Positions 16,552 to 26,278 are shown, counted from the first letter of the stretch. The stretch: DNA of 64,000 bases from Candidatus Cryosericum terrychapinii (GCF_003570925.1 NZ_QXIS01000032.1:1-64000), one strand, 5' to 3'. Numbers and translations are program-made. Notes: a model not told the origin generated them from the letters alone.

Positions 16552-17886
16552 ATGCCCAAACAGTCGGTGAACACATTGGCTTCTATATACAAAGGCCCCG
16601 TAGAGTTATTGCAGAGACTCATCCAATTCGACACAACCAATCCCCCTGGTAATGAGGCCGCATGCATTGGGTTCATCAACAACTTGCTGACCGACGCAGG
16701 TTTTGAAACAAAGGTCTTGGCTCGAACACCAGAACGTCCCAACCTTGTCGCCCGACTCCACGGGCAGGGCGAGGCCCCTCCACTGTTGCTCTACGGCCAC
16801 GTCGATGTGGTCACGACTGCAAGCCAGATCTGGCAATATCCACCATTCGAGGGCAGAGTGGCAGATGGCTTTGTCTGGGGTAGAGGCGCCCTGGATATGA
16901 AGGGTGGTATCGCCATGATGACGGCTGCCTTCCTGCGCGCCAAAGCCGAGAATTTGCACTTGCCTGGTGACGTTGTCCTGACGATCGTAAGTGATGAAGA
17001 AGCCGGCGGAGACTATGGCGCAAAGTACCTGGTCGAGAACCATGCGGACCTGTTCCAGGGGATTCGATATGCGATAGGCGAGTTTGGCGGATTTACGTTC
17101 TACGTCGGCAAACAACGCTTCTATCCTGTCATGATTTCAGAGAAGCAAATCTGCTGGATGAAAGCAATTGTCCGGGGGCAGGGTGGACATGGTGCGATGT
17201 CCGTGCATGGTGAAGCCATGGCAAAGCTGGCACGAATGATCCAGCAGCTCGACAGACACCACTTGCCTGTGCACATTACCCCTGCTACCCGCCTCATGGT
17301 TGGAAAGATGGCCTCGGCGTTACCTATGCCGACAAGTCTGGTTCTGCGTCAGCTTCTCAATCCTATGCTGACGGATCGTGTGCTGAACGCGCTTGGCGCC
17401 AAGGGACAGGTCTTCTTCCCGCTACTGCACAACACCGTCAATGTTACGGTTGTGCGAGCCAGTGATAAGGTCAATGTGATACCAAGCGAGATCACCGTTG
17501 AGCTGGATGGGCGTTTGCTTCCTGGTTTCAAACCCGATGACATGCTCACTGAACTGCATCAGATCGTTGGAAGCGAAGTCGAACTGGAAGTTGTCCGGTA
17601 CGACCCCGGGCCATCCGAGCCGAACATGGGGCTGTTTGGCACCTTGGCGGATGTTTTGCGCGAGTCCGATCCCGAAGGTACACCCACACCGTATTTGATG
17701 GCCGCTATCACAGATGCGCGTTTCTTCTCGCGCTTGGGCATTCAGACCTACGGTTTCCTGCCCATGGTACTTCCTGCTGATTTCAATTTCATCCAAACCA
17801 TTCATGCAGCCAATGAACGTATTCCTGTGGAGGCGTTGGACTTTGGCACAAATGCGATCTGCAAGTTGCTCCAGCGGTTTACGTAG
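16552..17886 (+). CDS. M20 family metallopeptidase (ArgE/DapE/CPG2-like)
   Basis: A 444-residue di-zinc hydrolase. Metal ligands and catalytic residues are in LLYGHVDVV, WGRGALDMKGG, VSDEEAGGD and the C-terminal IHAANERIPVE; a dimerisation lid domain lies around residues 195-330 (RGQGGHGAMSVHG). Likely a deacylase, dipeptidase or carboxypeptidase; the substrate is not predictable. The start follows ATAGGAGGGATGAC. It is distinct from the PepV gene at 3157. Confidence 0.85.
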   Translation: MPKQSVNTLASIYKGPVELLQRLIQFDTTNPPGNEAACIGFINNLLTDAGFETKVLARTPERPNLVARLHGQGEAPPLLLYGHVDVVTTASQIWQYPPFEGRVADGFVWGRGALDMKGGIAMMTAAFLRAKAENLHLPGDVVLTIVSDEEAGGDYGAKYLVENHADLFQGIRYAIGEFGGFTFYVGKQRFYPVMISEKQICWMKAIVRGQGGHGAMSVHGEAMAKLARMIQQLDRHHLPVHITPATRLMVGKMASALPMPTSLVLRQLLNPMLTDRVLNALGAKGQVFFPLLHNTVNVTVVRASDKVNVIPSEITVELDGRLLPGFKPDDMLTELHQIVGSEVELEVVRYDPGPSEPNMGLFGTLADVLRESDPEGTPTPYLMAAITDARFFSRLGIQTYGFLPMVLPADFNFIQTIHAANERIPVEALDFGTNAICKLLQRFT

Positions 17887-17916
17887 GTCAGACGTCGCCC
17901 CCTGACGTTCTTTGAG

Positions 17917-19458
17917 CTAGTCTGTCTGGTTCTGGGTGATCCCGAGAGACATCGTCTCGGTCTGGCCTTTCCACGTGATGGTCAGAAGAAGCTCCTGGGT
18001 GGCTCCTGGTCCAGAGTACCTGCCGACGATCAAGCCTTCGTTGTGCAGAACCCATCGACCTGATTCGGCCCCCAAGTCTCCTGATTCAGCCGACAAGGTT
18101 CCTGGTTTGAGTTCCCCCTGATCGCTCAGCTCATAGCGGACCTGGGTGATGGTCTCCGAAGAAGGGCCGGTCCATGAGACGTCGAGGTTCGCGCTGCATC
18201 TCGTCTCTCCATTCTTGAGAGGCGTCCTCATCAGGACAATGTACTTCGCGTCCCAGTGCGCGGAGGAACCAGCGAGCGTTATCGTTGTCGTGGTGGCAGC
18301 GCCAAAGAGACTATCGCTCGTACGTGGAGACGACAGTGCCGGCGCCAACGAGACAGTTGCAAGTGCCAGCACGAGGAGGGGAGTGGCCATCGCGAGCTGC
18401 CACTTGACTGCAAGCAACCCGTTGCCGCGTGCAGGGACCGACTTGGCGGAGGTGACCTGTTCAGCCACTCTCGGCTTTTTCGCGTCTGCATAGTACTGGC
18501 TGGTGATTGCGAGAGCCACGAAGACCAGAAATGTGTGAACGTCTATCAAGGAGAACCTGCTATTGCCATCCAATCCGGAGGCGTAGCTTACTCTCAGCCA
18601 CGAGAGGATCTTCTCGATGACGTAGATCACCGATGGATTGGAGATGAGCAGGACGGTGCCCACAGCGAAGGCCAACCACAGGTGCTGCAGCAGGAACGCG
18701 AGGCCCTTGCGGAGGGCTGCCCGCAGGTTCTCACTGTCTGCTACGGCAGCATAGACGAACAGCGCCGCCACGGTGAAGACGCCGATCGTCAGCGCCGGCT
18801 GAAGTAGCCCTGCCCAGAGGGGAGCGAAGTCCATGTTGGAGAAGAGGCGTGCCAGCACCCACCCTGACGATCGTTCGCATGCCAGGTTGATGAAGAAAAG
18901 CGAGAGACCGACGGCAAGGGCGCGGCCGGCGGTGCGCCACGTGGCCCGTGCCCCCGCCATCGCGACGACAGCGCCGACAATACAGTACGCCGGCAGGGTG
19001 AATGCTTGGAATACCACGAGAACCCAGTTGGTTGAAGTAATGGTATGTGAGTCATACTTGAACACGAAGATCCACAGAGCGAGTGCCGTCAGGTTGGCCG
19101 CCACGAACACACATGCCGTCTCCAGCATCACGAGCGCATGTCTTGGGCGCCGCTTGCGCCACGCCGGCAGGAGTCCGACCAGCAGCCACCCAAGAGCGTA
19201 TGCAGTGACGACTTGGAGCGCTCGGGCGTTGAACCACTGAAGAGGGTCGTTCCCAGCCGTCCCCAGGTACCAGAGCGTGAGCTCCGGCGTAAACAGGGCC
19301 TTACCTGCATAGGCGTCGCCCAGGGTGTACATCAGCATGATGGAAACGACAAAGCTCGCGCCTTCCGCTACGACGCGCGAGAATCCTGCAAGCAGGAACC
19401 ACCACTGCCAGATCGTCCCGTGCCATACGGCTCGCAGACTGCGGCCAAACTGCTTCAT
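17917..19458 (-). CDS. polytopic membrane protein of unknown function
   Basis: A 513-residue protein with about eight hydrophobic segments in the first 400 residues (e.g. WQWWFLLAGFSRVVAEGASF, WLLVGLLPAW, LVVFQAFTLPAYCIVGAVV), followed by a soluble beta-rich C-terminal domain of about 120 residues, probably outside. No family is recognised. Monocistronic and convergent with the M20 gene. A GGAGGCGC ribosome site precedes the ATG. Confidence 0.6.
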   Translation of the reverse strand: MKQFGRSLRAVWHGTIWQWWFLLAGFSRVVAEGASFVVSIMLMYTLGDAYAGKALFTPELTLWYLGTAGNDPLQWFNARALQVVTAYALGWLLVGLLPAWRKRRPRHALVMLETACVFVAANLTALALWIFVFKYDSHTITSTNWVLVVFQAFTLPAYCIVGAVVAMAGARATWRTAGRALAVGLSLFFINLACERSSGWVLARLFSNMDFAPLWAGLLQPALTIGVFTVAALFVYAAVADSENLRAALRKGLAFLLQHLWLAFAVGTVLLISNPSVIYVIEKILSWLRVSYASGLDGNSRFSLIDVHTFLVFVALAITSQYYADAKKPRVAEQVTSAKSVPARGNGLLAVKWQLAMATPLLVLALATVSLAPALSSPRTSDSLFGAATTTTITLAGSSAHWDAKYIVLMRTPLKNGETRCSANLDVSWTGPSSETITQVRYELSDQGELKPGTLSAESGDLGAESGRWVLHNEGLIVGRYSGPGATQELLLTITWKGQTETMSLGITQNQTD

Positions 19459-19728
19459 GGAAATGCGCCTCCTTCTTGCTGTATCAATTAATTATGCCAC
19501 TGCTGGACGTTGCGGTCAAGGGAAGACATACGACGTGTGGCCTGCACGACCCCCGTTGTTCCCGGAGACGCGGCCCCCACAGATCCGACCAGAGATGGAT
19601 ACCTGTATGCACAGCTTTCCAGCGAGGGGGCCCAACACATGCAGTTCCTGCAATCTTTTAGAATGTTGATGCTTGCGGCATGACAACGCGGTGACCGGCA
19701 ATATACTGTTTATTATGCGAGGTGAGCG
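19459..19728. other. divergent intergenic region, promoters only
   Basis: No gene. Plus strand: a TATACT -10 near 19701 with ATGACA 16 bp upstream is a likely promoter for the DUF2325 gene. The remainder is GC-rich with no recognisable motif. Confidence 0.4.
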
Positions 19729-21144
19729 ATGGATGAGAAGGAGAAGGCACAGTTGGCGCAGGCACTGAAAGGGCAACTAGCTGGGGGACAGCGCCCCGGC
19801 TCCATCATCCCATCCGTACGTCCTGCCATCCAGCCCGACCTCACTCCGTTTGCGATTGCGGCCTGTGCCGCGAATGCCCATCTGCATCGGCATATCGATG
19901 ACGCGCTGCGGCGGGCTGACCCCACCTGGGACGCGCAGGCGGCAGGCAGCATGCTCGTGCGTCACCCAGCGCTGGTCACCCTGTCCATGGAAGACGCAGC
20001 GTATGCGTGCAGGTTGGTGGGAGTATCGGTGGCAGCACACCACGACCAGCGGGCGCGGGCGTGCCTGGGTGAGATCATGCGGGATGGTTGGCGCCGCGTG
20101 TGGCAAACGGTCAGCGCCGGAGAGAGCATAAGTCTGGAGCGGTTCAGGGCGATGCATCCGAGGGAAGAGCAGCAAGAGCCCGATGTGGAACTGGTAGTGC
20201 TGGCCTGGTACGCCGACGTCTGCGGTGTCCCGGTAGCGGAGAGCCCGTTGCGTGAGACTCTGGATCATTCCCTCGTCAAGGCGCTGCACCGCCTGACTCT
20301 GGCAACGGCGGAGATCGATTCGGCAAGCCGGTCCCGCTATGATGCCGCTTTGAGGTATGACCAATTGTGGTGGCGAGCGACCGGTGGCGACAGTGGAGAC
20401 CGGGAGCTTGCGACGCGCCTGAGCGCCGCCCGTGACGTTCTCATGCAGGTGGCGCAGGTGGGCCAGGCCGTTTCTCCGGGACCGGGCGACGTCTGGCAGG
20501 CTGCCTTCCTGCTCGCTGGAACCGATGCTGGACTCGACGACGGGACAGCCGTCAGCATGCTCGCCGGACTCTTTGCTCTGAGGAAGGTGTCAGCGACACA
20601 GTCACCAACCGTCTACGGGCCGACTCCATCGGTCGGCGCCCCGGCGGACGGCGAGGAACTGCGCAGGGCACGCGCAGACCTTGTGATACAACTGCGTGAG
20701 GTGCACCGCCTGACCGGCGAGCTGGACCGGGCACGCGACCGGCTGAGCGCGCGCGAGGCCGAGATCTCGCGGCTGATGGGCATTCTCTCGGCGCGCGACG
20801 AGCCTGAGGCTGAAGTGCAATACACCGTGCGCTCCATCACCGAGCGGGTCCTGGTCGCCGGTGGACATGAGACATTGTCCCGGAACCTGCAGACATGGCT
20901 TCCCAACAGTGTCTGTATCGCTACAAATGGCAAGGAAGACCTCGACCCGGCAATCCTTTCCACGACTCGCCTCGTGGTCGTCCTGACGTCGTACATCAGC
21001 CATTCCTTCTCGGGTAAGGTGATCAACGAGGCACACAAGAGGGACCTGCCCGTCCTGATGCTGGAATGGCGCAGCGCCAAGCACATCCTGCAGGAGATCG
21101 ACCGCGCGCTGACAGCCCAGCAGGACCTTCCGGCAAAGCAGTAG
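19729..21144 (+). CDS. DUF2325 domain protein with coiled coil
   Basis: A 471-residue soluble protein. The N-terminal 300 residues are helical and unrecognised. A coiled coil (ELRRARADLVIQLREVHRL to REAEISRLMG) lies about residues 305-355, and the last 110 residues form a DUF2325 domain (RVLVAGGHETLSRNLQTWLP, RLVVVLTSYISHSFSGKV, DLPVLMLEW). Related proteins occur with dipeptide/peptidase and stress genes, but function is unknown. The start has GCGAGGTGAGCG upstream. Confidence 0.7.
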   Translation: MDEKEKAQLAQALKGQLAGGQRPGSIIPSVRPAIQPDLTPFAIAACAANAHLHRHIDDALRRADPTWDAQAAGSMLVRHPALVTLSMEDAAYACRLVGVSVAAHHDQRARACLGEIMRDGWRRVWQTVSAGESISLERFRAMHPREEQQEPDVELVVLAWYADVCGVPVAESPLRETLDHSLVKALHRLTLATAEIDSASRSRYDAALRYDQLWWRATGGDSGDRELATRLSAARDVLMQVAQVGQAVSPGPGDVWQAAFLLAGTDAGLDDGTAVSMLAGLFALRKVSATQSPTVYGPTPSVGAPADGEELRRARADLVIQLREVHRLTGELDRARDRLSAREAEISRLMGILSARDEPEAEVQYTVRSITERVLVAGGHETLSRNLQTWLPNSVCIATNGKEDLDPAILSTTRLVVVLTSYISHSFSGKVINEAHKRDLPVLMLEWRSAKHILQEIDRALTAQQDLPAKQ

Positions 21145-21152
21145 ACCCTATT

Positions 21153-21216
21153 GTCATTCCCGCACAGGGGAACGTGTTTCTCCTGTATCCGTCATTCCCG
21201 CGTATGTGGGAATCCA
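21153..21216. repeat. tandem copies of a GTCATTCCCGC inverted repeat
   Basis: A degenerate copy (GTCATTCCCGCACAGGGGAA, from 21153) is followed by a better one (21191-21216) with arms ATTCCC and GGGAAT around CGCGTATGT. Related copies occur at 33332 and at the two ends of the element at 47781-47950. It resembles the short palindromic intergenic repeats of the neisserial dRS3 type. Confidence 0.65.
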
Positions 21217-21312
21217 TCTTTGACCTTATTGCCGTTGTCCAGGCTGGTGAGTGCCATATACTAAAAGGTTAGGCCCAGATGAGTCTGTGCCGTGAACGTG
21301 GAGGTCCACAGA

Positions 21313-22107
21313 GTGAGAACGCACAAGGCAGCGGGATGGATCCTGCTGGTGATAGCAGTTGCGGCGGCAGTCGTCGTTTTGGTTGGATTCAGCCGTAACC
21401 GTGCCGACCAGCGTCAGACAGTCGCCTACGTGCAGTCCCCGGACATCTGGCAGGCCAGACAACATCTCCTGTGGCAGGAGGTCGACGTCGCTTGTAATGC
21501 CCAGGTGGCACAACAGGAGCGTATTCTGCAGACGGCCGAGGCTGAAGAGGCGGCGGACGTGGCTGCGGTTAAGGCCGGAGACCACGAGGCCATGATACGC
21601 CAGAGTAACCGCGAAGATCAGCTCATCCGGTCGGTCATCGCGGGATGTGACCCGGCGGTCGCATCGCAGCTCCAACCCGTGGCGGAGCTGGCATGGCCGC
21701 TGACGGGACCCATGAAGGTCACCTCACCCTATGGGGAACGCATGCACCCCATCATCGGTGAAGAGACGTTCCACCGGGGCGTCGATCTGCGCGCTCACTA
21801 CGGCTCACCCATCCTTGCGCCCGCTGATGGGGTCGTCCTGTACATCGGTAGCAAGACTACCTATGGCAACATGGTCGTCGTTCTGCACGGTGGAGGTATT
21901 GCCACCGTCTATGGTCACCTGTGGAAGTTCGCGGTCCACCCCTACGAACGCGTCAAGAAAGGGCAGCTTCTCGGGTATACGGGCGACACGGGCTTCAGCA
22001 CTGGTCCCCACCTTCACTTTGAGGTGCGCCAGGATGGCGAACCGACCAATCCGCTGGAGTGGCTGCCTCCCATCGAGACAACCGAGCAGGGGGCGGTCAT
22101 CCAGTGA
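21313..22107 (+). CDS. M23 family metallopeptidase (LytM-like)
   Basis: A 264-residue protein with an N-terminal transmembrane anchor (AAGWILLVIAVAAAVVVLV), a charged helical linker and a C-terminal M23 zinc endopeptidase domain. Zinc ligands are in HRGVDLRA and HLHFEV; TSPYGERMHPIIGE, HGGGIATVYGHL and TGFSTGPHLHF are complete family motifs, so it is probably active on peptidoglycan cross-bridges outside the membrane. GTG 21313 is chosen for a GGAGG 8 bp upstream; GTG 21292 is an alternative. A second M23 enzyme is at 27739. Confidence 0.87.
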   Translation: MRTHKAAGWILLVIAVAAAVVVLVGFSRNRADQRQTVAYVQSPDIWQARQHLLWQEVDVACNAQVAQQERILQTAEAEEAADVAAVKAGDHEAMIRQSNREDQLIRSVIAGCDPAVASQLQPVAELAWPLTGPMKVTSPYGERMHPIIGEETFHRGVDLRAHYGSPILAPADGVVLYIGSKTTYGNMVVVLHGGGIATVYGHLWKFAVHPYERVKKGQLLGYTGDTGFSTGPHLHFEVRQDGEPTNPLEWLPPIETTEQGAVIQ

Positions 22108-22113
22108 CCGCGT

Positions 22114-22141
22114 CCTTAGTGCATAACGCTCTGCACTGAGG
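22114..22141. terminator. bidirectional hairpin between convergent genes
   Basis: CCTTAGTGCA (22114-22123) pairs with TGCACTGAGG (22132-22141), with one G-T pair and an 8-base loop, between the M23 and FTR1 gene ends. It has no clear T-run. Confidence 0.5.
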
Positions 22142-22152
22142 TCAGAAAGTTC

Positions 22153-22983
22153 TCAAGTTGACTGCTTTGAGGCCATCGATGCTGACGTTGTTGGGCGAAA
22201 GTAGGCCCACAGCGCTCCAGCCAGGTAGGCAATCCATGCGACGACTTGGACGAGATTGGGGCTGTCGACGTAGCCAAAGACAGAGCCCAGCAGTCCACCG
22301 ACGATACCCGTGTCACTCAGCAGAGCGCGCGTGGACCAGAGAGGGGCGATTCCTGTCGGCAGAAGTCCAAGGCCCTGGAACTCGCCAACACCCCCGACCA
22401 GGAGACCAGCGGCCATGACGATGAGGAGGACGCTCATAACGGTGAAAAACGGCTTGAGAGCCAGCCGCCTGCTGCCGCCGTAAACGATCCAGCCAAGAAT
22501 GGCGGCGACGGCGAAGCCGAGGACGGCACCGCTGATGGTTGCAGCTGGACTGGCCTGCTGTGTGGAGCCGACGACGAAGAGGACGGTCTCGATGCCCTCC
22601 CGAATGACCGAGATGAACGCGAGTGAGGCGAGTGTCCACACGGAACCGTCGCTGACGGCATGCAGCACGCGTTGCCGCAGGCTGGAGCCGATCGTTGCCG
22701 ACTCGCGCTTCATCCACAGGGTCATCCACGTCAGGATGATGACCGCCAGGAGCTTCAGACTTCCCTCGAGGGGCGCCTGGAAGCCTTCGACCTTCGTCGT
22801 GTGCAGGACGGCGAAGATACCAACGGCTGCCGCAATGCTGACAATCGCCGCCGCCGCTGTCCCCAGCCATACCTTGCTCGCAGACCGGCTGGCGCCCAAT
22901 TGACGCAGGTAGGCCAAAATGATAGCTAGCACGACCGCTATCTCTACTCCCTCTCGAAGCGTTATAATGAACGTATTCAGCAT
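22153..22983 (-). CDS. FTR1 family high-affinity iron permease
   Basis: A 276-residue integral membrane protein with seven or so helices and both FTR1 iron-binding motifs, REGVE at residues 10-14 and REGIE at 128-132. It imports iron; partner EfeO/EfeB-type genes are not adjacent, so it resembles the stand-alone bacterial form. It has its own promoter (23041-23070). Confidence 0.85.
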   Translation of the reverse strand: MLNTFIITLREGVEIAVVLAIILAYLRQLGASRSASKVWLGTAAAAIVSIAAAVGIFAVLHTTKVEGFQAPLEGSLKLLAVIILTWMTLWMKRESATIGSSLRQRVLHAVSDGSVWTLASLAFISVIREGIETVLFVVGSTQQASPAATISGAVLGFAVAAILGWIVYGGSRRLALKPFFTVMSVLLIVMAAGLLVGGVGEFQGLGLLPTGIAPLWSTRALLSDTGIVGGLLGSVFGYVDSPNLVQVVAWIAYLAGALWAYFRPTTSASMASKQST

Positions 22984-23040
22984 ATCTCACCCTTTCCTGC
23001 CGACGCACAACGGGCTCTCAGCAAGAAAGTATATGTAGTT

Positions 23041-23070
23041 ATTCTAATAAACAAGTGAAGCAGGTGTCAA
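23041..23070 (-). promoter_or_regulatory. promoter for the FTR1 gene
   Basis: Minus strand: TTGACA (23065-23070), 18 bp, TAGAAT (23041-23046). The -10 is embedded in a small palindrome, TTATTCTAATAA on the plus strand, which could be a repressor operator; its match to a Fur or DtxR box is not clear. Confidence 0.55.
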
Positions 23071-23081
23071 CATCGCGGTCC

Positions 23082-23912
23082 TTACACCCCTGGCACGATG
23101 CCGCCCATTGGTGTCAGGTCGAGCCCGTTTGCCCGCAGAACCCGGATGAGCGCATTGAGTCCCACGGAATCGCAGGCCATGTGCCCGGCGACGACGAGCG
23201 TCCCTTTGACCTCCGACTGGCGCAGGTTCAGGATGTCGGCGACCTCCATGTGCAGGGTCATCACAGTCCCGACGCCATGGCGCCAGTACGCTTCCACGAC
23301 GGCCGAGCCACCATTGGTACCACCAGCAAAGGCCGTGACGACCTTGCCGGCGGGCGCAGCGGGGTCTCCGACGACCACCGCGGGACGCGTCTTCGCATGC
23401 GCGAATTCAGGAATTTCCAGCAGGATGTCGGTGAGGTCCTGTACGGTCGCTGCAGGGCCAGTCTCGGTCAGGCGCTGCTGAACGTGGACGTCCACGATGC
23501 GTTCCATCATGAGGTCGCAGGGATAGTGGATGTTCATGAACGGCATCCTCATGAGGCGGGCGACGCTGGGCATGTAGTCCCAGTTGCGCATGTGGTTGTT
23601 TCGTTCGACACCGAACTGCCGGGATCGCAGGGCCTCACGTGCCTCGTCCTCCAGTACACCTGCTTTCGTGAGGGTTAGCAGTTGCCGGTTCATGACGAGG
23701 TGCAGGTTCAGCATGGCCTCGTCTCCCTGAGGGTGGTGCACGATGACGCCATCGTATCCCAGGTCGCGAGCGATGCTCAGTAGACCGGTATCGGCGTCGA
23801 TGCACACCAGTGCCTTTGTGATCTTCCCGGGTACATATACTTGCGTGTCCTCCGGGACCTCCGTGAGTCCTGCCATATCGAGTGCCAGTTGCATGATTCG
23901 GTCAGTGTGCAT
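23082..23912 (-). CDS. NIF3-like dinuclear metal-binding protein
   Basis: A 276-residue protein of the NIF3/GTP-cyclohydrolase-I-type-2 family. The first metal site shows as YDGVIVHHPQGDE, and a later VAGHMACDSVG supplies the second cluster; VCIDADTGLLSIARDLGYDG is the family N-terminal pattern. Biochemical role is unresolved for the family. It is 12 bp downstream of the TGS-kinase gene and probably co-transcribed with it. Confidence 0.7.
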   Translation of the reverse strand: MHTDRIMQLALDMAGLTEVPEDTQVYVPGKITKALVCIDADTGLLSIARDLGYDGVIVHHPQGDEAMLNLHLVMNRQLLTLTKAGVLEDEAREALRSRQFGVERNNHMRNWDYMPSVARLMRMPFMNIHYPCDLMMERIVDVHVQQRLTETGPAATVQDLTDILLEIPEFAHAKTRPAVVVGDPAAPAGKVVTAFAGGTNGGSAVVEAYWRHGVGTVMTLHMEVADILNLRQSEVKGTLVVAGHMACDSVGLNALIRVLRANGLDLTPMGGIVPGV

Positions 23913-23924
23913 AAGTCTCTCCGC

Positions 23925-25586
23925 TTAGTAGTTGAAGTAGCTGTTGCCGATGAACTCGCGGATGATGGACGTGCTGGGAATGACGTCGATGTCCATTACC
24001 GGCAGAAAGTAGTCAAGGAACCGGATCAGCCGGCGTGCCTCGGAATACTCGGGCACCGTGTTGTCGATCTGCAGCAGAAGCTGCATGGCATAGTTTTTGA
24101 GGAAGGCTAGCTCGTACACGAGCGATGAGTTGAACATGGCGTCGGCGTTCTCCTGGAAGGGGAAGATGTGCCGTTCCTCACCCATGCGGACCGAGTGCCA
24201 TATCTGCAGGGTCTGAAGGGCTGAGTACCCACGGAAGTTGTGGTCACGCACCATACGCCGCAGGATGCGCACGTCGGTCGTCGGGATTCGGTTGTCGGCG
24301 TCCAGATTGAGGAAGGTGAGGGCCGAGACGTAGATGCGATACTTGGCGCTGTCCGGTATCTGGGATGTCAGCTTCGGGTTCAGGCCATGGATACCCTCGA
24401 CGACGAGGATGGTACGGTTGTTGGGGACGATGGTATCGCCAGTTTCGGTGGAGGTCCCGGTCTTGAAGCTGTACTTCGGTCGGGTGACAGTCTCCCCGGC
24501 CAGGATACGGTTGAGGTCGTTGTTGAACCGCACCGTGTTGAGCGACTCCAGGCACTCGAAGTCAGGCTTGCCCTCCGGGTCCAGGGGGTTCTTGTCGCGG
24601 TCGACGAAGTAGTCGTCCAGCGAAATGGCATGAGGGTCGAAGCCGTTGACCCTGAGCTGCAGGGCCAGCCGCTTACTGAACGTCGTCTTCCCGGACGAGG
24701 ACGGGCCCGCAATGAGGACCAGGTGGGCTCCCGAGGCCGTAACGCGATCGGCCAGCTGCGCGATCTTTTTCTCATGCAGCATCTCGCTCACCATGATGAG
24801 CTCGCGGGTGCGGCCGCTGGCAACGACACTGTTGAGGTCTCCTGCCGTTTCCACGCCGATGATGCGTCCCCACTCCTCTGCCTCGTCGAAGATGTCGGCC
24901 AGCTTGGCCTGAGGCACGTAGTCCGGCAGAGCGGTGGGACTGGTGATGCCGGGGAAGACGAGCACCATGCCGGTACGGTAGGGGATGAGGTCGAAGAGCG
25001 GAGTATCACCGGTGCTGTGTGGCATGAAGCCGTAGAAGTAGTTGGGGTGCTTGCCCAGGTAGTAGATGTTGACGGTGGACTTACTGCGGTAGCGTAGCAG
25101 CTCGGCTTTGTCGTGCATGCCCAGGTTCTCCAGCAGCTGCAGGGCGTCCCACTTGTACAGTTCCTTCTTCTGGTACTCTACGTCTTGGTCGATGAGCTCG
25201 TGCATGCGCTGCTTGATCTGAGCGATCTCGTCGTCGGTCACGCGCGTCTCGCGGAAGTCGCAGAATAGGCCCTGTCCCAGCGAATGAAGGACCCGGAGCC
25301 TCCGGTCGGGAAAGAGGTCACGTGCTGCAGCGTACAGGATAAACACGAGACCGCGCTGGTAGATGCGTGCGCCGTCTTCGACGCTCATGTCGATGAAGCG
25401 GATGGTGGCGTCGTGCTTCAGCGTCTTGAACAGCTCACGGATGTCGTTGTTGACGCGTGCCGCCATGATGCGTGACGTGTGGTATGCTGCGTAATCCTTT
25501 GCCAGCGAGTCCAGACGGACCCCTCGCGGGCACAGGACGTCCTCGCCGGTCTCCTCTATGTGCAGTCTGATCATCTCTGTCGCCAT
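23925..25586 (-). CDS. TGS domain-uridine kinase family protein
   Basis: A 553-residue fusion. Residues 1-70 form a TGS domain, 70-270 a threonyl-tRNA-synthetase SAD-like region (DLFPDRRLRVLHSLGQGLF), and 285-553 a uridine kinase/phosphoribulokinase-type domain with Walker A GPSSSGKTTFSKRLA, ISLDDYFVDRDK and VVEGIHGLNPKL. It probably phosphorylates a nucleoside or related substrate, with the TGS/SAD part regulating or binding RNA or ligand. Length fits the known fused family. No C-terminal catalytic synthetase domain is present. Confidence 0.83.
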   Translation of the reverse strand: MATEMIRLHIEETGEDVLCPRGVRLDSLAKDYAAYHTSRIMAARVNNDIRELFKTLKHDATIRFIDMSVEDGARIYQRGLVFILYAAARDLFPDRRLRVLHSLGQGLFCDFRETRVTDDEIAQIKQRMHELIDQDVEYQKKELYKWDALQLLENLGMHDKAELLRYRSKSTVNIYYLGKHPNYFYGFMPHSTGDTPLFDLIPYRTGMVLVFPGITSPTALPDYVPQAKLADIFDEAEEWGRIIGVETAGDLNSVVASGRTRELIMVSEMLHEKKIAQLADRVTASGAHLVLIAGPSSSGKTTFSKRLALQLRVNGFDPHAISLDDYFVDRDKNPLDPEGKPDFECLESLNTVRFNNDLNRILAGETVTRPKYSFKTGTSTETGDTIVPNNRTILVVEGIHGLNPKLTSQIPDSAKYRIYVSALTFLNLDADNRIPTTDVRILRRMVRDHNFRGYSALQTLQIWHSVRMGEERHIFPFQENADAMFNSSLVYELAFLKNYAMQLLLQIDNTVPEYSEARRLIRFLDYFLPVMDIDVIPSTSIIREFIGNSYFNY

Positions 25587-25687
25587 TGTAATGCCTCCTG
25601 ACTTCTCAGTCTACGCGTCAGAGCGGTCTGAGCAAGAGTGACGGCCCAGGCAAACCGGCTATACTGTCAATTGTGGCGGGGGTGAGC

Positions 25688-26278
25688 GTGGTGGAGGGCA
25701 AGTCCGATCAAGATCTCCTGAAGGAGGCACTAAGCGACACCGGAGCAGTAGCCGTGCTGTACGATCGATATCGCGACCGCATCTTCGCATGTCTCATCCG
25801 CACGGTGATGGACCGAGACCTCGCGGAGGAACTGACTGAAGCCGTGTTCGTCAAGATGGTGGACAACCTTCCGAAACTTGCACGCGGCAGAGCACCCTTG
25901 GTGCAGTGGCTCTTCCGTGTCGCCAACAACGAGGCCATGTCATGGTTCCGCCATCGCCGCAGCGCAGACAGATATTTGGCAACTGCTCGCATTGGTGATG
26001 ATGACGCCGACCCCGACTACGACGACTTGGTCGCGGAGGCTCAGGGTCATGCCGGCGAATTGCGTGTTGCCGCCGAGAAGCTGGCACCCTTCGACCGAGA
26101 GTGTGTCATGCTGCGCTACGGCGAGGGATTGACACCACGGGAGATCGCACCGATGCTCGGTTGCAGCGCAAAGCAGGTCAGCAACGCTCTTCAGCATGCC
26201 TTTCGTGTGTTGCGTGCCGGCATTTCAGCAAATCCGGGCGGGTTGCGTTGTCCTCATGAAGAGGAGGTGAGAGAATGA
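25688..26278 (+). CDS. ECF-family RNA polymerase sigma factor (paralogue)
   Basis: A 196-residue sigma factor paralogous to the one at 7823. Region 2: DRDLAEELTEAVFVKMVDNL, LVQWLFRVANNEAMSWFRHR; region 4: LAPFDRECVMLRYGEGLT, PREIAPMLGCSAKQVSNAL. GTG 25688 is chosen because GGGGG lies 5 bp upstream and it aligns with the paralogue's start; GTG 25673 is possible. It overlaps the anti-sigma-like gene by 4 bp (ATGA), so the pair is translationally coupled. No CGTTATA-type motif is seen upstream. Confidence 0.85.
   Translation: MVEGKSDQDLLKEALSDTGAVAVLYDRYRDRIFACLIRTVMDRDLAEELTEAVFVKMVDNLPKLARGRAPLVQWLFRVANNEAMSWFRHRRSADRYLATARIGDDDADPDYDDLVAEAQGHAGELRVAAEKLAPFDRECVMLRYGEGLTPREIAPMLGCSAKQVSNALQHAFRVLRAGISANPGGLRCPHEEEVRE

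Noticed and set aside
22960-22966. A seventh CGTTATA, near the FTR1 start
   Set aside because: It lies inside the FTR1 coding sequence on the opposite strand, and the bases 16 bp upstream (CTATCT) do not match the -35 box.
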